DNA from: an uncultured Flavobacteriaceae bacterium
Lineage (GTDB): Bacteria > Bacteroidota > Bacteroidia > Flavobacteriales > Flavobacteriaceae
Assembly (NCBI GenBank): GCA_947500435.1
Contig: CANMRV010000006.1
Span: 124,001 to 188,000, forward strand
Direction: 5' to 3'
Length of the DNA stretch: 64,000 nt
Part shown: positions 49,412-59,096 of the stretch, piece after piece
How the letters are laid out: each line of letters starts with the position of its first letter
Position numbering within the stretch: position 1 is the stretch's first letter
The notes under the pieces: model-generated
Databases searched by the model: none
Told to the model about the DNA's origin: nothing
Seen by the model: only the letters and a program-made list of their open reading frames with translations
Made by a program: the position numbers and the translations under genes

Positions 49412-52400
49412 CTAGTTATCAATAGGTTTACTACCTGCCTTTTCTAAGGATGCATTCACTTTTGCTAAATGATTGCTCATTATTGTGTTTAGATTTCCTA
49501 AATGGTTTTCTAGTTCTACTGATAATTCATTGAAAACCTTATAGGCCCCATCTGTTGGTTTGGCCTCGCCATTTTCCATACTACGGCGAAGAGACGCTAA
49601 GCGATTGTTCAGTTTAATGGGAAAGTTCAATGGGTCTTGATTCGATTGGTTTTTAACCTGATAAAGCTCTTCTTCCACTTCAGAAATCTTTTCTAAAAAG
49701 GGAGAAATAACTTTCTTATAATCAGAACTGGAAATCTTCTGCTTAGCAGAATCAATGATTGATTTCATCTCCCGAATCTTAATTACAGCTTCGTTTGCCG
49801 TGCTTGTCTTTTGCATGATTTTGTTGGCAAGTTCGAACTGCTCATCCAAATCTTCTTTTGTAATTCCTTTTAAATTAGGATTCATTTGAACCTCAAAAGC
49901 ATATGTCTTTTCATAATCTTTGGTCTTCATTCGGACTTTGTAAGTCCCGATAGGAGCCTTAGGACCACGCTGTGGTCTAGCGCTCCAAATAATCATACCA
50001 TCAAATTCTGTTGCTCCGGGGTATCTTAAATCCCAACTAAACGTATTGATACCTTTTGCAGTTGTGGGTTTTGAAGAACCTCCCTTTTGCCACCAAGGCA
50101 AGTCAGGGTCAACTTCATACTTTGGTTTGCTTCCTGTAAAAGTATTTATCAATTTGTCATTGGCATCCAAAATCTCGAAGGTGATGGTATCCTGCTGCTC
50201 CTTTAGGTAATACTGAATCGATGCATTGCCAATACCGCGAATCGCATTTGCAGGTTCAAACAATACCGCTGACTGATTTTTCATTTCAGGTTTGTACTGG
50301 CGAAGAGGTTGGATATCATCTAAAATCCAGAATCCTCGTCCGTGGGAACCTAAGACCACATCATTGTCTTTTACCACTAAATCGCGAATTGGCGTATCAG
50401 GAAGTTTCAATTGTAAGCTTTGCCATAGTCCTCCATCATCCATGGAAAAGTATACTCCATGCTCTGTGGCCAAGAACAATAATCCTTGACGAACAGGGTC
50501 TTCTCGAACAGCACGAGCAAAATGGCCATCTTCTATTCCGTTGATAATCTTTGTCCATGTTTTGCCGTAATCATGTGTTTTGAAAACGTAGGGTTGACGG
50601 TCGTCTACTTGATAGCGATTTGCCGCAACAAATAATGTCCCTGGACGATGTTTTGATTCATTAATGATGCTGACTCTTGAGAATTTAGGGAGGTTTTTCG
50701 GAGTGATATCTTCCCAATTTTTCCCACCATCTCTTGTGATATGAATTTTCCCATCATCAGAACCCGCCCAAATCGTATTGATATCATGGGAGGAAGGTGC
50801 CAAGGCAAATACGGTAGCATAAATTTCAGGGCCGTTCATATCCATAGTAATTATTCCTCCTGTTTTACCCAATGTTTCAGGGTCAGCATAGGTCAAATCA
50901 GGACTGATTTTCTCCCACGATTGTCCATCATCCGTTGTTTTCCAAACATGCTGTGAACAGGTGTACATTACTTTTGAATCTTGGGGGGCGAACATGATAG
51001 GGAAGGTCCATTGCCATCTTTCAGGAAGTGCACTTGCCGGCTCTCCAGAAAAGAAACGTGGATAAACTTGAATATCTCTAGTTTGCCCATTACTTCGGTC
51101 ATATCGCGTCAAGAGCGCGCCTTGACTTCCTGCATAAAAAATGTCTTTGTTTTCAGGATGTTGGGTAATCCAGCCACTTTCGCCACCGCCTACAGCATAG
51201 TACCAGCCATGATTTGGTCCGCGCGCTTGTCTATGGCTCCAACCATCACTGGGCATGGCCAAAGTACTGTTGTCTTGTTGTGCGCCAGCCACATGATACG
51301 GAACATCACTAGTGGTCATGACATGGTAAAATTGTGTGGTAATGTAATCTTGTTCCGTCCAGCTTTTTCCTCCATTAATACTTACGTTTCCACCACCATC
51401 GTTCGAGTTAATCATACGGTCGGGATTATTCGGGTCAATCCATAAATCGTGATTGTCACCATGAGGTACTTTAATGGTTGTGTCAAAAGTTTTTCCTCCG
51501 TCGGTGGATTTGTAAAATCCTGTATTTAAGCAATAGACGGTTTCTTTGTCCCAAGGGTCAGCATAAATTCTAGAGTAGTAAAAAGCACGCTGTCTTAGTT
51601 TACGTTCATCATTGGATCGCTCCCAAGTTTTACCACCATCTTCGGAACGAAAAACACCACCTTCATTGGCTTCTACAATTGCCCAAACTCTATTGGAATC
51701 CGCAGGAGAAACGGTAACTCCTATTTTTCCAATGGGTGGAGCGGGCATTCCAGAGTTGCTTGTTAAATCTGTCCATGTATCGCCGCCATCAATTGACTTC
51801 CATAGTTTGGAGTCGCCACCACCACCCCACATTTTCCAGGCCTTACGTTGTACTTCCCAAGTACTTGCATACAATACTTTTGGATTATTTCGGTCGATGA
51901 TGAGGTCTACAGCTCCTGCTTTGGGGCTCACATATAAAACTTTTTCCCAGGAATTTCCACCATTTGTACTTCGGAATACACCACGTTCTTGATTATCACC
52001 ATAAGGGTGACCCAAAGCTGCTACGTAAACAATATCAGGATTTGTAGGATGAATACGAATTCGTGCAACCGCTTGGGTTTCTTTCAGACCTAGATGTCGC
52101 CAAGTTTTACCTCCGTCTTTGGTTTTATATACGCCATCCCCTTGGGTAATACTTCCACGCAGTTGTACTTCACCCATTCCAATGTAAACTATATCAGGAT
52201 TGGTTTCTGCAACTGCCACAGCTCCGACGGATGAACTCGTTACTTGTCCATCAGTTACTGCTTTCCATTCGGTTCCACCATCTACGGTTTTCCAAAGCCC
52301 ACCGCCAGTGGCTCCGAAGTAGTACTCGTTAGGTCTTCCGGGACTTCCAGCAACTCCTAAGGAACGTCCACCGCGGTTCGGACCGATATTCCGCCATTCC

Positions 52401-52531
52401 AATCCTTCATAAAAGGATTTGTCCACTGTTGAGGTTGGACTGGTTTTGGCTTTTGATTTTTTTTGAGAGGTAACCGATTGAGCACTTCCTATAAATACGG
52501 CAATCAGAAGTATTTTAAAATACGTTTTCAT
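49412..52531 (-). CDS. large secreted BNR/sortilin-type beta-propeller protein
   Basis: The 1039-residue product has a signal peptide (to about residue 22, SVTSQ) and a long series of BNR/Asp-box repeats (GDGVYKTKDGGKTWRHLG, GVFRSTNGGNSWEKV, LWKSIDGGDTWTDL, GVFRSEDGGKTWER, VWKTTDDGQSWEKIS, IHITRDGGKNWEDI, VFKTHDYGKTWTKI) forming two propellers over about 40-720. A beta-sandwich-like region and a helical tail (about 890-1030) follow. Family members are annotated as glycosyl hydrolase or Vps10-like, but the sialidase catalytic set was not traced, so enzymatic activity is unproven. It heads a minus-strand group of extracytoplasmic proteins. Confidence 0.82.
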   Translation of the reverse strand: MKTYFKILLIAVFIGSAQSVTSQKKSKAKTSPTSTVDKSFYEGLEWRNIGPNRGGRSLGVAGSPGRPNEYYFGATGGGLWKTVDGGTEWKAVTDGQVTSSSVGAVAVAETNPDIVYIGMGEVQLRGSITQGDGVYKTKDGGKTWRHLGLKETQAVARIRIHPTNPDIVYVAALGHPYGDNQERGVFRSTNGGNSWEKVLYVSPKAGAVDLIIDRNNPKVLYASTWEVQRKAWKMWGGGGDSKLWKSIDGGDTWTDLTSNSGMPAPPIGKIGVTVSPADSNRVWAIVEANEGGVFRSEDGGKTWERSNDERKLRQRAFYYSRIYADPWDKETVYCLNTGFYKSTDGGKTFDTTIKVPHGDNHDLWIDPNNPDRMINSNDGGGNVSINGGKSWTEQDYITTQFYHVMTTSDVPYHVAGAQQDNSTLAMPSDGWSHRQARGPNHGWYYAVGGGESGWITQHPENKDIFYAGSQGALLTRYDRSNGQTRDIQVYPRFFSGEPASALPERWQWTFPIMFAPQDSKVMYTCSQHVWKTTDDGQSWEKISPDLTYADPETLGKTGGIITMDMNGPEIYATVFALAPSSHDINTIWAGSDDGKIHITRDGGKNWEDITPKNLPKFSRVSIINESKHRPGTLFVAANRYQVDDRQPYVFKTHDYGKTWTKIINGIEDGHFARAVREDPVRQGLLFLATEHGVYFSMDDGGLWQSLQLKLPDTPIRDLVVKDNDVVLGSHGRGFWILDDIQPLRQYKPEMKNQSAVLFEPANAIRGIGNASIQYYLKEQQDTITFEILDANDKLINTFTGSKPKYEVDPDLPWWQKGGSSKPTTAKGINTFSWDLRYPGATEFDGMIIWSARPQRGPKAPIGTYKVRMKTKDYEKTYAFEVQMNPNLKGITKEDLDEQFELANKIMQKTSTANEAVIKIREMKSIIDSAKQKISSSDYKKVISPFLEKISEVEEELYQVKNQSNQDPLNFPIKLNNRLASLRRSMENGEAKPTDGAYKVFNELSVELENHLGNLNTIMSNHLAKVNASLEKAGSKPIDN

Positions 52532-52619
52532 ATTGCGTTTCTTTTGGTTGGTTAAACTGGAATTTGAAAAGCCCTCTAAATTTAGTAAAAGAATGTGTTG
52601 CTATATAGGAAACAGCTAT

Positions 52620-53561
52620 TTAATTAGGACTTGGATTAAAGTATTCAATAAGGTCGCTTTCAGCTGCTATGTAACCAAAGGAACTCCAAGATTTGCTCTC
52701 GACTAAACTACTCATCATTTGCTTTGCTTTTTCCCTGTTACCATTGTAGAAATACCAGTTGGCCACCCCATATTTAACAGCGTCGTTGGAAGGAGTACCA
52801 GTTTTTGTTTGTAAGAGGGAATCCACAGGAATCAGGCCCTTATATAATTTACAAAGTTCATGATAGCTTTGATTTTCAATGACATCCATTTCAGCTTCAA
52901 TTGGATCAAGCATTTTAGAAGCCAATACCGAATCACCCAGACGTCTTTGTATCATATAAAGCCAATGCGTGCTTGAAACGATATTATCAGGAAGCTTTCC
53001 TGAAGCTCTACATTTTGTATAGGCTTCAAAGGCTTTTTCGTAATCATGTTTTAGGTAATATGCTAGACCTAAATGATACCAAATATTTCCATGTAAGGTG
53101 CTAACAGGAATGTTCATTGCATTGGGCATTCCGTCAGGTTCGATTTCATTTTCAGTTCCTTCAATTAGTTGACCAGCCCTTTCCAAATCAGCAATAGCCT
53201 CATCAAATTTTCGGAGGGAGATATAACGGTGGCCGCGATGTCGATACAACCTAGCATCTTCTGGAAACCCCTTGATTCCCTGAGCGTATAACGCTATGGC
53301 ATCTTCATATTTTCCTAAATACGCGGTTCTTCTTCCATACCAGATTATCTTATCTACATCATCAGGATTTTTCTCATAATCTTCCTTGGCCATTGTATAT
53401 TGGTCCAATGATTTTTTGGAAGGTTCTGGCAGGGTAATTTCCTTTCCCAAAGGGGATAGAAAATCGATTTGAGGTTTGGAGGAAGCTACCTCTTCTTTTT
53501 TTGCTTTCCGGCAGTTAGACAGAACGACCAAGGCCATTAGAACTACTCCAATTTTTTTCAT
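52620..53561 (-). CDS. TPR lipoprotein
   Basis: The 313-residue product has a lipoprotein signal (MALVVLSNCRKAKK, Cys17) and tetratricopeptide repeats over about 55-230 (GRRTAYLGKYEDAIALYAQGIKGFP, YISLRKFDEAIADLERA, GLAYYLKHDYEKAFEAYTKC). TPR lipoproteins usually organise protein complexes on the periplasmic face. No enzyme domain is present. It lies 12 bases from the methyltransferase gene, in one transcription unit with it and the cytochrome-like gene. Confidence 0.8.
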   Translation of the reverse strand: MKKIGVVLMALVVLSNCRKAKKEEVASSKPQIDFLSPLGKEITLPEPSKKSLDQYTMAKEDYEKNPDDVDKIIWYGRRTAYLGKYEDAIALYAQGIKGFPEDARLYRHRGHRYISLRKFDEAIADLERAGQLIEGTENEIEPDGMPNAMNIPVSTLHGNIWYHLGLAYYLKHDYEKAFEAYTKCRASGKLPDNIVSSTHWLYMIQRRLGDSVLASKMLDPIEAEMDVIENQSYHELCKLYKGLIPVDSLLQTKTGTPSNDAVKYGVANWYFYNGNREKAKQMMSSLVESKSWSSFGYIAAESDLIEYFNPSPN

Positions 53562-53572
53562 ATCCCTTTTGA

Positions 53573-54385
53573 TTAGATTTTTTCCGCAATAACTTCAACC
53601 ATCAAGCAGGGGCATATGGTTGCCCCATCAGTTTTTTCCAATTCTTCCAAATCAACAAGTGCTTCGTTAACTTCTTCTGGAGTGAGATATTTTTGAGGTA
53701 CGAGTCGAGGAAAGTAGCTTTGAAAGAAGGTTTTGGGCCATTGCCAGACTCCGTTTTTTGGAGTGGCCATTTTTGCCATTGGTCTAAGGCCGATTACTTT
53801 CATACCAAGTTCAGGAAGTATAGTTGGTAAATGTCTTCCTATGTCGATTTCATTATCTGAATCTTTAAAACTTTTTAATGCCATACTAATCGCTTTGGCA
53901 AGCGCTTCTTTTCTGGGTTCAGTTTGCAATAAACCCCAATCATAGTATTCTTGAATTACCATTTTTCCACCTGGTTTCAATGCAGCGGTAACCTTTTGAA
54001 GTATTTCCTTGGGGTTTGGAATCCATGCTAAGGCCCATCTGCAATACATGGCATCTATACTATTCGGTTGCAATTTCATTTCGTCAAAATCGCCATGAAT
54101 AGTCTCAATATTCAAACTATATTGGTTGGCAACTTTATTTAAGAATTTAATATACTTCTCTGATTTATCTATTGCGATTACCTTGCCTTTCTCACCTGCG
54201 AGAAACGAAAGTTCTTTGGTGCAATAGCCTGGTCCGCAACCTAAATCAAGAAATGTTTGTCCTGAACTAAAATTCGCCAAACGCCATCCCCGTTGTGCTT
54301 CTTCCGCCCAGACTTGGTGTTGCACGCCTAGCCTGAAAAGTTCTTCTTCATCTGCACCTAAGATATATGCTTGTTCTTTATCCAA
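53573..54385 (-). CDS. class I SAM-dependent methyltransferase
   Basis: The 270-residue protein has the SAM-binding motif LDLGCGPGYCTKEL (about residues 48-61), the acidic end of strand 2 (AIDKSEKYI) and motif YCRWALAWIPNPKEIL typical of a methyltransferase-11-like fold. No signal peptide, so cytosolic. The substrate is unknown. It lies between the TPR lipoprotein (12 bases) and the cytochrome lipoprotein (4 bases), an unusual company for a cytosolic enzyme. Confidence 0.82.
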   Translation of the reverse strand: MDKEQAYILGADEEELFRLGVQHQVWAEEAQRGWRLANFSSGQTFLDLGCGPGYCTKELSFLAGEKGKVIAIDKSEKYIKFLNKVANQYSLNIETIHGDFDEMKLQPNSIDAMYCRWALAWIPNPKEILQKVTAALKPGGKMVIQEYYDWGLLQTEPRKEALAKAISMALKSFKDSDNEIDIGRHLPTILPELGMKVIGLRPMAKMATPKNGVWQWPKTFFQSYFPRLVPQKYLTPEEVNEALVDLEELEKTDGATICPCLMVEVIAEKI

Positions 54386-54388
54386 TTA

Positions 54389-57037
54389 TTATAATTCTAT
54401 TTTTGATTGATAAACTTCATGGCTTTCATCACCGCCTGCCTTCATATATGCAAAAAGGTCTTTAATTTCCTTTGGGTTTAAGCGGTTTAAAAGTCCTGAA
54501 GGCATTGGCGACAGAGGTGATGGTTCTCTTTTGTTAATATCTTCTTTAGCTACATCTACCGTATAACTTTCATTAAACGGGTTAGGCATTAAGATAACCG
54601 TACCATCATTCTCTGATTTGATGCGCCCCGATATTTTTTTACCATCTTTTAAATGAAATAAAGTATTGGCATATTGATCTGAGATTTCATCATTCGGACT
54701 ATACGTTGCGAACAACATTTCATAGTTATTGAATTTCGTATGGGCCTGCGTTAAATCTGGCCCAACGGCAGCTCCTTCACCTCTCATTCTGTGACATAAA
54801 ATACACATGCCAGCTTGAAAGGCGCGCTTTCCTTTTTCATAATCTACTTGGTAATCCGCCAGTTCATCGCCCCAAACCATTTGCCCGATTTCTCGACCTC
54901 CATATTCATTTCCTGGACCTATAGGTTGTGGTAATTCAGCAATTGCAGTTGATGGAGAGTAAACACCCGACATTTCTTGAAAATATTCTTTCTCATCGTC
55001 AGGAACATTTTTCATTGCTGCTAAACGAATATTTTCCATACCGGGTTTAAAGCTCAATCCGCCTTTTGAATTTAGTACATCGTAAAACCAATTAAAATAT
55101 TTTTCACGAGCTTCCTTGGTCCAACCCTTATCTGCATGGCTCAAAAGGACTCCGTAGTAAATGGCTTCACTTGGCGGCATTTTATCCAGAATTTCTCGAA
55201 TTAACGGCCCATACTGTTCACTACGTTCCGTGATTTCCTGGGATAGGAAGTCTTTAGAAAGTGTGGTGCCTTCTTTGGTATGTTTGTCAAGTAGTGCTAC
55301 TAATCCTTCTGTAATTCCGTCCGTATCTAAATATAGGAGTAGTTGTCCGAGTTCCCGATTCATTTCATTACTGGCATGTGGGAAATAAGATTTTAGCTTT
55401 CTAGCAGTTGCATTCTTTTCAGCCGTATTTGGTTCACCCATTCGTATAAAGAGCAACTCATAGCTCCGTAACATATTCAATTGGTGTTGGGCTGATTGCG
55501 CTTCTAAAGTTACCGAGCTTAGTTTTTTTAGGATTTTGGATTGCATTGATTTATCCGCTTGTCTTGCTAAGGCGATGCTTGCTTCAATGATTTTTGTAGA
55601 TTCCTTTTCTGCGAGGAATTTATTGAACCATTGGTCTACGGGTTGATGCTCTAATGCAATTCTTGCAGCATAGCGAATATGAGTATCCTCATGGTCTAAG
55701 TTTGCCCAAGCTATTGGAATTCCTTCTGGCGACACTTCCGAATGGTATTTTTCAAGACTTTGCCGCAATTTCCTTAGTTCTTCCGTTTTAGAGTCAACAA
55801 CTGCTTGACGTGCTTTGGAATCAGAACCGGTATACCGAAGTCGGAATAAATGTGAGTCGATTCTTCGACCTCCCGAAGCAAAATATAGATTACCATCAGC
55901 ACCGGCAATCATATCGGTAAGAGGTAGGGGAGTACCCGAAAGAAATTCTTTGCGTTCGGCGGTATAACTGCTTCCCTCAGGTTTTAAATCAGCGAAGTAT
56001 AGGGTTCCGAAGCTCCAGTCCATTACGAAGATTCCGTTTTTATAACTTCCTGGGAAATCTAATTCAGCTCCTGAAAGGACTGCAGTCGGTGAACCCTGTT
56101 CGAGATTGTGAACTGCAGGCAAAGCATCCGGATAATAAGCTGGCCATTTTCCTGAACCTGTACGCCAACCATATTCACTGCCGCTTGTTACATGACAAAT
56201 TCGGGTTGGGCGATACCAAGGCATTCCTATATCCCATTCCATATCGGCGTCATAAGCGAAAAGTTCTCCGTCTTCATTGAAGGCCATGTCAAAAGGGTTT
56301 CGGTATCCTGCAGAAATAAGTTCCCAATCGGTTCCCTCGGGATTAAATTTGCAAATCCATCCACCTGGAGCTTTTATGTCGTTGGCATGTCCACGTGCAT
56401 CCAAATAGGGTTTAAATAAATTATCTTCTCCCCAGTTGGTTGGTAGTCGACTATTTTCTTTTACAACATCTGGAACCAAGGTGTGATTCCCTGCAATGAA
56501 ATAGATTTCTTTTCCGTCAGGTGATAGCACAAAACTATGTGGGCCATGCTCGCCTGCACCATCTAGCTTTAGAAGCATCTCAACTTTATCCAGTTGACCA
56601 TCATGATTGTTATCGGTTATTCGATAAATACCACTACCGTTTTCTTCTTCATCCGGCACATCATCCTTCCATCTTTTATTGACGGCAACATAAAGACTGT
56701 TAAAAGCCCACATCATGCCATGTGCCTCTCCAATATCTAGGTCCAGCGCGTGGACGTCTTCCGGTTTTAATTCTTGGTCAATTGCGGGTGCGTTGAAATA
56801 GTATATTTTTCCGTATTGGTCGCAGGCATATATAATGTCATTTGGTCCTTGTGCCAAGGCCACCCATGAACCTTGTTCATTTTCACTGGGTTGGTAAAGA
56901 TCTTCTAAGACAAAACCTTCGGGAAGGTTGAATGCGATTTCTTTGTTTTGCTCTTCAGGAGATGTTTCGGTTGTATCATTTTTACAGGAAAGTAAAACAC
57001 AGCTGATGACTAATAGGATGGTCGTGATTTTGTACAT
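54389..57037 (-). CDS. cytochrome c/membrane-bound dehydrogenase-type lipoprotein
   Basis: Start is set at ATG 57037 (MYKITTILLVISCVLLSCKN, lipobox LLSC); the longer frame to 57100 would begin at the likely -33 element. The 882-residue protein has an N-terminal six-bladed propeller like PQQ-dependent sugar dehydrogenases (about 40-430: GPHSFVLSPDGKEIY, YRNPFDMAFNEDGELF, PLTDMIAGADGNLYFASGG), a helical HEAT-like middle (about 440-720) and a C-terminal cytochrome c with heme motif CILCH. This matches the putative membrane-bound dehydrogenase/heme-binding type known from Planctomycetes and marine Bacteroidota. It probably oxidises an extracellular substrate, unidentified. Confidence 0.8.
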   Translation of the reverse strand: MYKITTILLVISCVLLSCKNDTTETSPEEQNKEIAFNLPEGFVLEDLYQPSENEQGSWVALAQGPNDIIYACDQYGKIYYFNAPAIDQELKPEDVHALDLDIGEAHGMMWAFNSLYVAVNKRWKDDVPDEEENGSGIYRITDNNHDGQLDKVEMLLKLDGAGEHGPHSFVLSPDGKEIYFIAGNHTLVPDVVKENSRLPTNWGEDNLFKPYLDARGHANDIKAPGGWICKFNPEGTDWELISAGYRNPFDMAFNEDGELFAYDADMEWDIGMPWYRPTRICHVTSGSEYGWRTGSGKWPAYYPDALPAVHNLEQGSPTAVLSGAELDFPGSYKNGIFVMDWSFGTLYFADLKPEGSSYTAERKEFLSGTPLPLTDMIAGADGNLYFASGGRRIDSHLFRLRYTGSDSKARQAVVDSKTEELRKLRQSLEKYHSEVSPEGIPIAWANLDHEDTHIRYAARIALEHQPVDQWFNKFLAEKESTKIIEASIALARQADKSMQSKILKKLSSVTLEAQSAQHQLNMLRSYELLFIRMGEPNTAEKNATARKLKSYFPHASNEMNRELGQLLLYLDTDGITEGLVALLDKHTKEGTTLSKDFLSQEITERSEQYGPLIREILDKMPPSEAIYYGVLLSHADKGWTKEAREKYFNWFYDVLNSKGGLSFKPGMENIRLAAMKNVPDDEKEYFQEMSGVYSPSTAIAELPQPIGPGNEYGGREIGQMVWGDELADYQVDYEKGKRAFQAGMCILCHRMRGEGAAVGPDLTQAHTKFNNYEMLFATYSPNDEISDQYANTLFHLKDGKKISGRIKSENDGTVILMPNPFNESYTVDVAKEDINKREPSPLSPMPSGLLNRLNPKEIKDLFAYMKAGGDESHEVYQSKIEL

Positions 57038-57072
57038 AATATTTGGAATGAGAGGTTCCTTATAAAAATAGT

Positions 57073-57100
57073 GAAAACTAGGATAGCAAAAACGGGACAA
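57073..57100 (-). promoter_or_regulatory. possible promoter of the cytochrome-methyltransferase-TPR unit
   Basis: On the minus strand TTG (57098-57100) and TAGTTTTC (57073-57080) are 17 bases apart, one mismatch from TTG-N17-TAnnTTTG. The ATG at 57037 lies 36 bases downstream. Confidence 0.38.
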
Positions 57101-57133
57101 TCAAAATTGTGACGGATTGTTGAAAAAGGATGT

Positions 57134-57586
57134 TTAACGAATACTTTTCAAACCTTCATAAACTGCAATACCAACTGCATTTGCCAAATTCAAACTCCGA
57201 ATATGTTCGCTGTACAAAGGAATCTTGTAAAGCCTGTTTGGATTGTCTTGAATGATTTTCGCGGATAGACCGACAGATTCTTTTCCGAAAACCAAAAACA
57301 TATCGTCCTTAAAGTCAATTAACCAATGGTCTTGATTACCATGACTTGAGAAATAAACCAAATTCTTTTCTTTATGAATTTTATAAAACTCCTCAATGCT
57401 TTCGTAAATAAACACAGAAATATGCTTCCAATAGTCTAACCCGGCTCGTTTTAATCGGGAATCGGTTAGTTCAAATCCGAAGGGTTTTACTAGATGTAGA
57501 TTAGAGCCTGTGGCTAACGCCAATCTGCCAATATTACCTGTATTATTGGGAATTTCAGGTTCTATAAGAACAATATTAAATGCCAT
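57134..57586 (-). CDS. trmL: tRNA (cytidine/uridine-2'-O-)-methyltransferase, TrmL type
   Basis: TrmL methylates the 2'-hydroxyl of the wobble nucleotide in leucine tRNAs. The short SPOUT protein (150 residues from ATG 57586) has IVLIEPEIPNNTGNIGRLA at the N-terminus, FGKESVGLS (SAM knot) and IPLYSEHIRSLNLANAVGIAVYE at the C-terminus. The frame is open further upstream but the family N-terminus starts at 57586, overlapping the stop of the preceding gene by 1 base (TAATG). Confidence 0.92.
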   Translation of the reverse strand: MAFNIVLIEPEIPNNTGNIGRLALATGSNLHLVKPFGFELTDSRLKRAGLDYWKHISVFIYESIEEFYKIHKEKNLVYFSSHGNQDHWLIDFKDDMFLVFGKESVGLSAKIIQDNPNRLYKIPLYSEHIRSLNLANAVGIAVYEGLKSIR

Positions 57587-57813
57587 TATTTTTTGATGGA
57601 TTGTAAGTATAAGTGTTCTACTTTTTCCCGTGCCCAAGGAGTTTTTCTAAGAAATTTTAGGCTGGATTTAATGGAAGGATTGCTTTTAAAGCAATTGATG
57701 TTTACCTGTCCGGCAAGATCTTCCCATGTGTAGTTTTGGGTAAGGTATTCTAAAATATCAACCAATTTTACACCATGAAGTGGGTTGTTGGGTTGTTCCT
57801 GTTTTTTATCCAT
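57586..57813 (-). CDS. VF530-family (DUF2132) small DNA-binding-like protein
   Basis: A 75-residue protein starting at ATG 57813 (MDKKQEQPNNPLHGVKL); a longer frame to 57894 is not needed. The sequence PLHGVKLVDILEYL, INCFKSNPSIKSSLKFLRKTPWAREKVEHLYL is the VF530 pattern, named for a Vibrio fischeri protein structure with a double-strand-DNA-binding-like fold. Biological role unknown. It is translationally coupled with trmL. Confidence 0.85.
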   Translation of the reverse strand: MDKKQEQPNNPLHGVKLVDILEYLTQNYTWEDLAGQVNINCFKSNPSIKSSLKFLRKTPWAREKVEHLYLQSIKK

Positions 57814-57909
57814 GGATTTGAAAATACATAAAATAAAACTAGTGTAGACTACTAATTGTATCGTAAATGTGTCTACTTTCTTTACAGCTTTCACTGAATC
57901 TATAAAATG

Positions 57910-57937
57910 AAAAAACTCCGGTAATCAGCCGGAGTTT
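57910..57937 (-). terminator. terminator of rpoD
   Basis: AAAAACTCCGG and CCGGAGTTTAT form a stem around a short loop; read on the minus strand it ends in a T run about 130 bases after the rpoD stop and just before the VF530-type gene. Confidence 0.75.
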
Positions 57938-58065
57938 ATTCATCAATCAAAAAACGAACAGTCATGATAAACTGTTGTTACTTGTAAAATTACAATTTAT
58001 ATGCCAAATTTCCAATTTAAGGAGATTTTAACAGCTAAATCGTAGAAATTCTATGCTATACTGTA

Positions 58066-58929
58066 CTATCCGAGATAAGTTTTCAAGATTTTACTTCTTG
58101 AAGTATGCTTTAATCTGCGAATTGCTTTCTCTTTAATTTGACGAACTCTTTCTCTTGTAAGATCAAAAGTTTCACCAATTTCTTCTAAGGTCATAGAATG
58201 TTGTCCGGCCAAACCGAAATAAAGACGAATAACATCTGCTTCTCTAGGCGTTAAAGTTTCTAAAGCGCGTTCGATTTCAGTACGTAAAGATTCGTGTAAC
58301 AATTCACGGTCCGGGTTTGGAGATTCACCACTACGAAGTACATCATATAGGTTTGAATCTTCACCAGCGATCAATGGAGCATCCATCGATACGTGACGAC
58401 CTGAATTTTTCAAAGATTGTTTTACGTCTTCAACCGTCATATCTAATTCTTTTGCAATTTCTTCAGGCGAAGGCATACGTTCATGCGCTTGCTCTAAAAA
58501 GGCAAAAGTTTTGTTGATCTTGTTGATTGAACCAATTTTGTTCAATGGTAAACGAACAATACGAGATTGTTCAGCTAAGGCCTGTAAGATAGATTGACGA
58601 ATCCACCATACGGCGTAAGAGATAAATTTGAAACCACGAGTTTCATCAAAACGTTGTGCCGCTTTAATCAACCCTAAGTTTCCTTCGTTGATTAAATCTG
58701 GCAGAGTAAGGCCTTGGTTTTGGTACTGCTTTGCAACCGATACTACGAATCGAAGATTGGCTTTTGTAAGTTTTTCAAGAGCGATCTGGTCGCCTGCCTT
58801 GATACGTTGTGCCAATTCTACTTCTTCATCTGCAGTAATCAAGTCAACCTTGCCGATTTCTTGCAAGTACTTGTCCAAAGATGCGGTCTCTCTATTAGTG
58901 ACCTGTTTTGTAATCTTAAGCTGTCTCAT
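58066..58929 (-). CDS. rpoD: primary sigma factor RpoD/SigA
   Basis: The 287-residue sigma-70 factor lacks region 1.1 and the non-conserved insert, as in Bacteroidota. It has region 1.2 (SLDKYLQEIGKVDLIT), region 2 (LRFVVSVAKQYQNQGLTLPDLINEGNLGLIKAAQRFD, then FISYAVWWIRQSI for -10 melting), region 3 and region 4 (MTLEEIGETFDLTRERVRQIKEKAIRRL). The factor of this phylum recognises TTG and TAnnTTTG, the motif seen before several genes here. Start ATG 58929. Confidence 0.95.
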   Translation of the reverse strand: MRQLKITKQVTNRETASLDKYLQEIGKVDLITADEEVELAQRIKAGDQIALEKLTKANLRFVVSVAKQYQNQGLTLPDLINEGNLGLIKAAQRFDETRGFKFISYAVWWIRQSILQALAEQSRIVRLPLNKIGSINKINKTFAFLEQAHERMPSPEEIAKELDMTVEDVKQSLKNSGRHVSMDAPLIAGEDSNLYDVLRSGESPNPDRELLHESLRTEIERALETLTPREADVIRLYFGLAGQHSMTLEEIGETFDLTRERVRQIKEKAIRRLKHTSRSKILKTYLG

Positions 58930-59034
58930 TTTCGGGGATTAAATTCATAATTTAATAGACTGCATATACTTATACGTACAAATCTTCTAAATGTTACAAA
59001 ACGGTGAAAAAAAGTTTATTTAACCGTTAAAAGG

Positions 59035-59071
59035 CACAAAAAAAGCTCCAACATATACATTGGAGCTTTTT
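59035..59071 (-). terminator. terminator of pnp
   Basis: AAAAGCTCCAA (59041-59051) pairs with TTGGAGCTTTT (59060-59070); on the minus strand it ends in seven T residues, 26 bases after the pnp stop. Confidence 0.85.
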
Positions 59072-59096
59072 GAAAATATAGATTGAGCTATTTATT

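Noticed and set aside
49412..57037. Possible polysaccharide utilisation locus
   Set aside because: No SusC/SusD pair, sulfatase or clear glycoside hydrolase was found around these genes.
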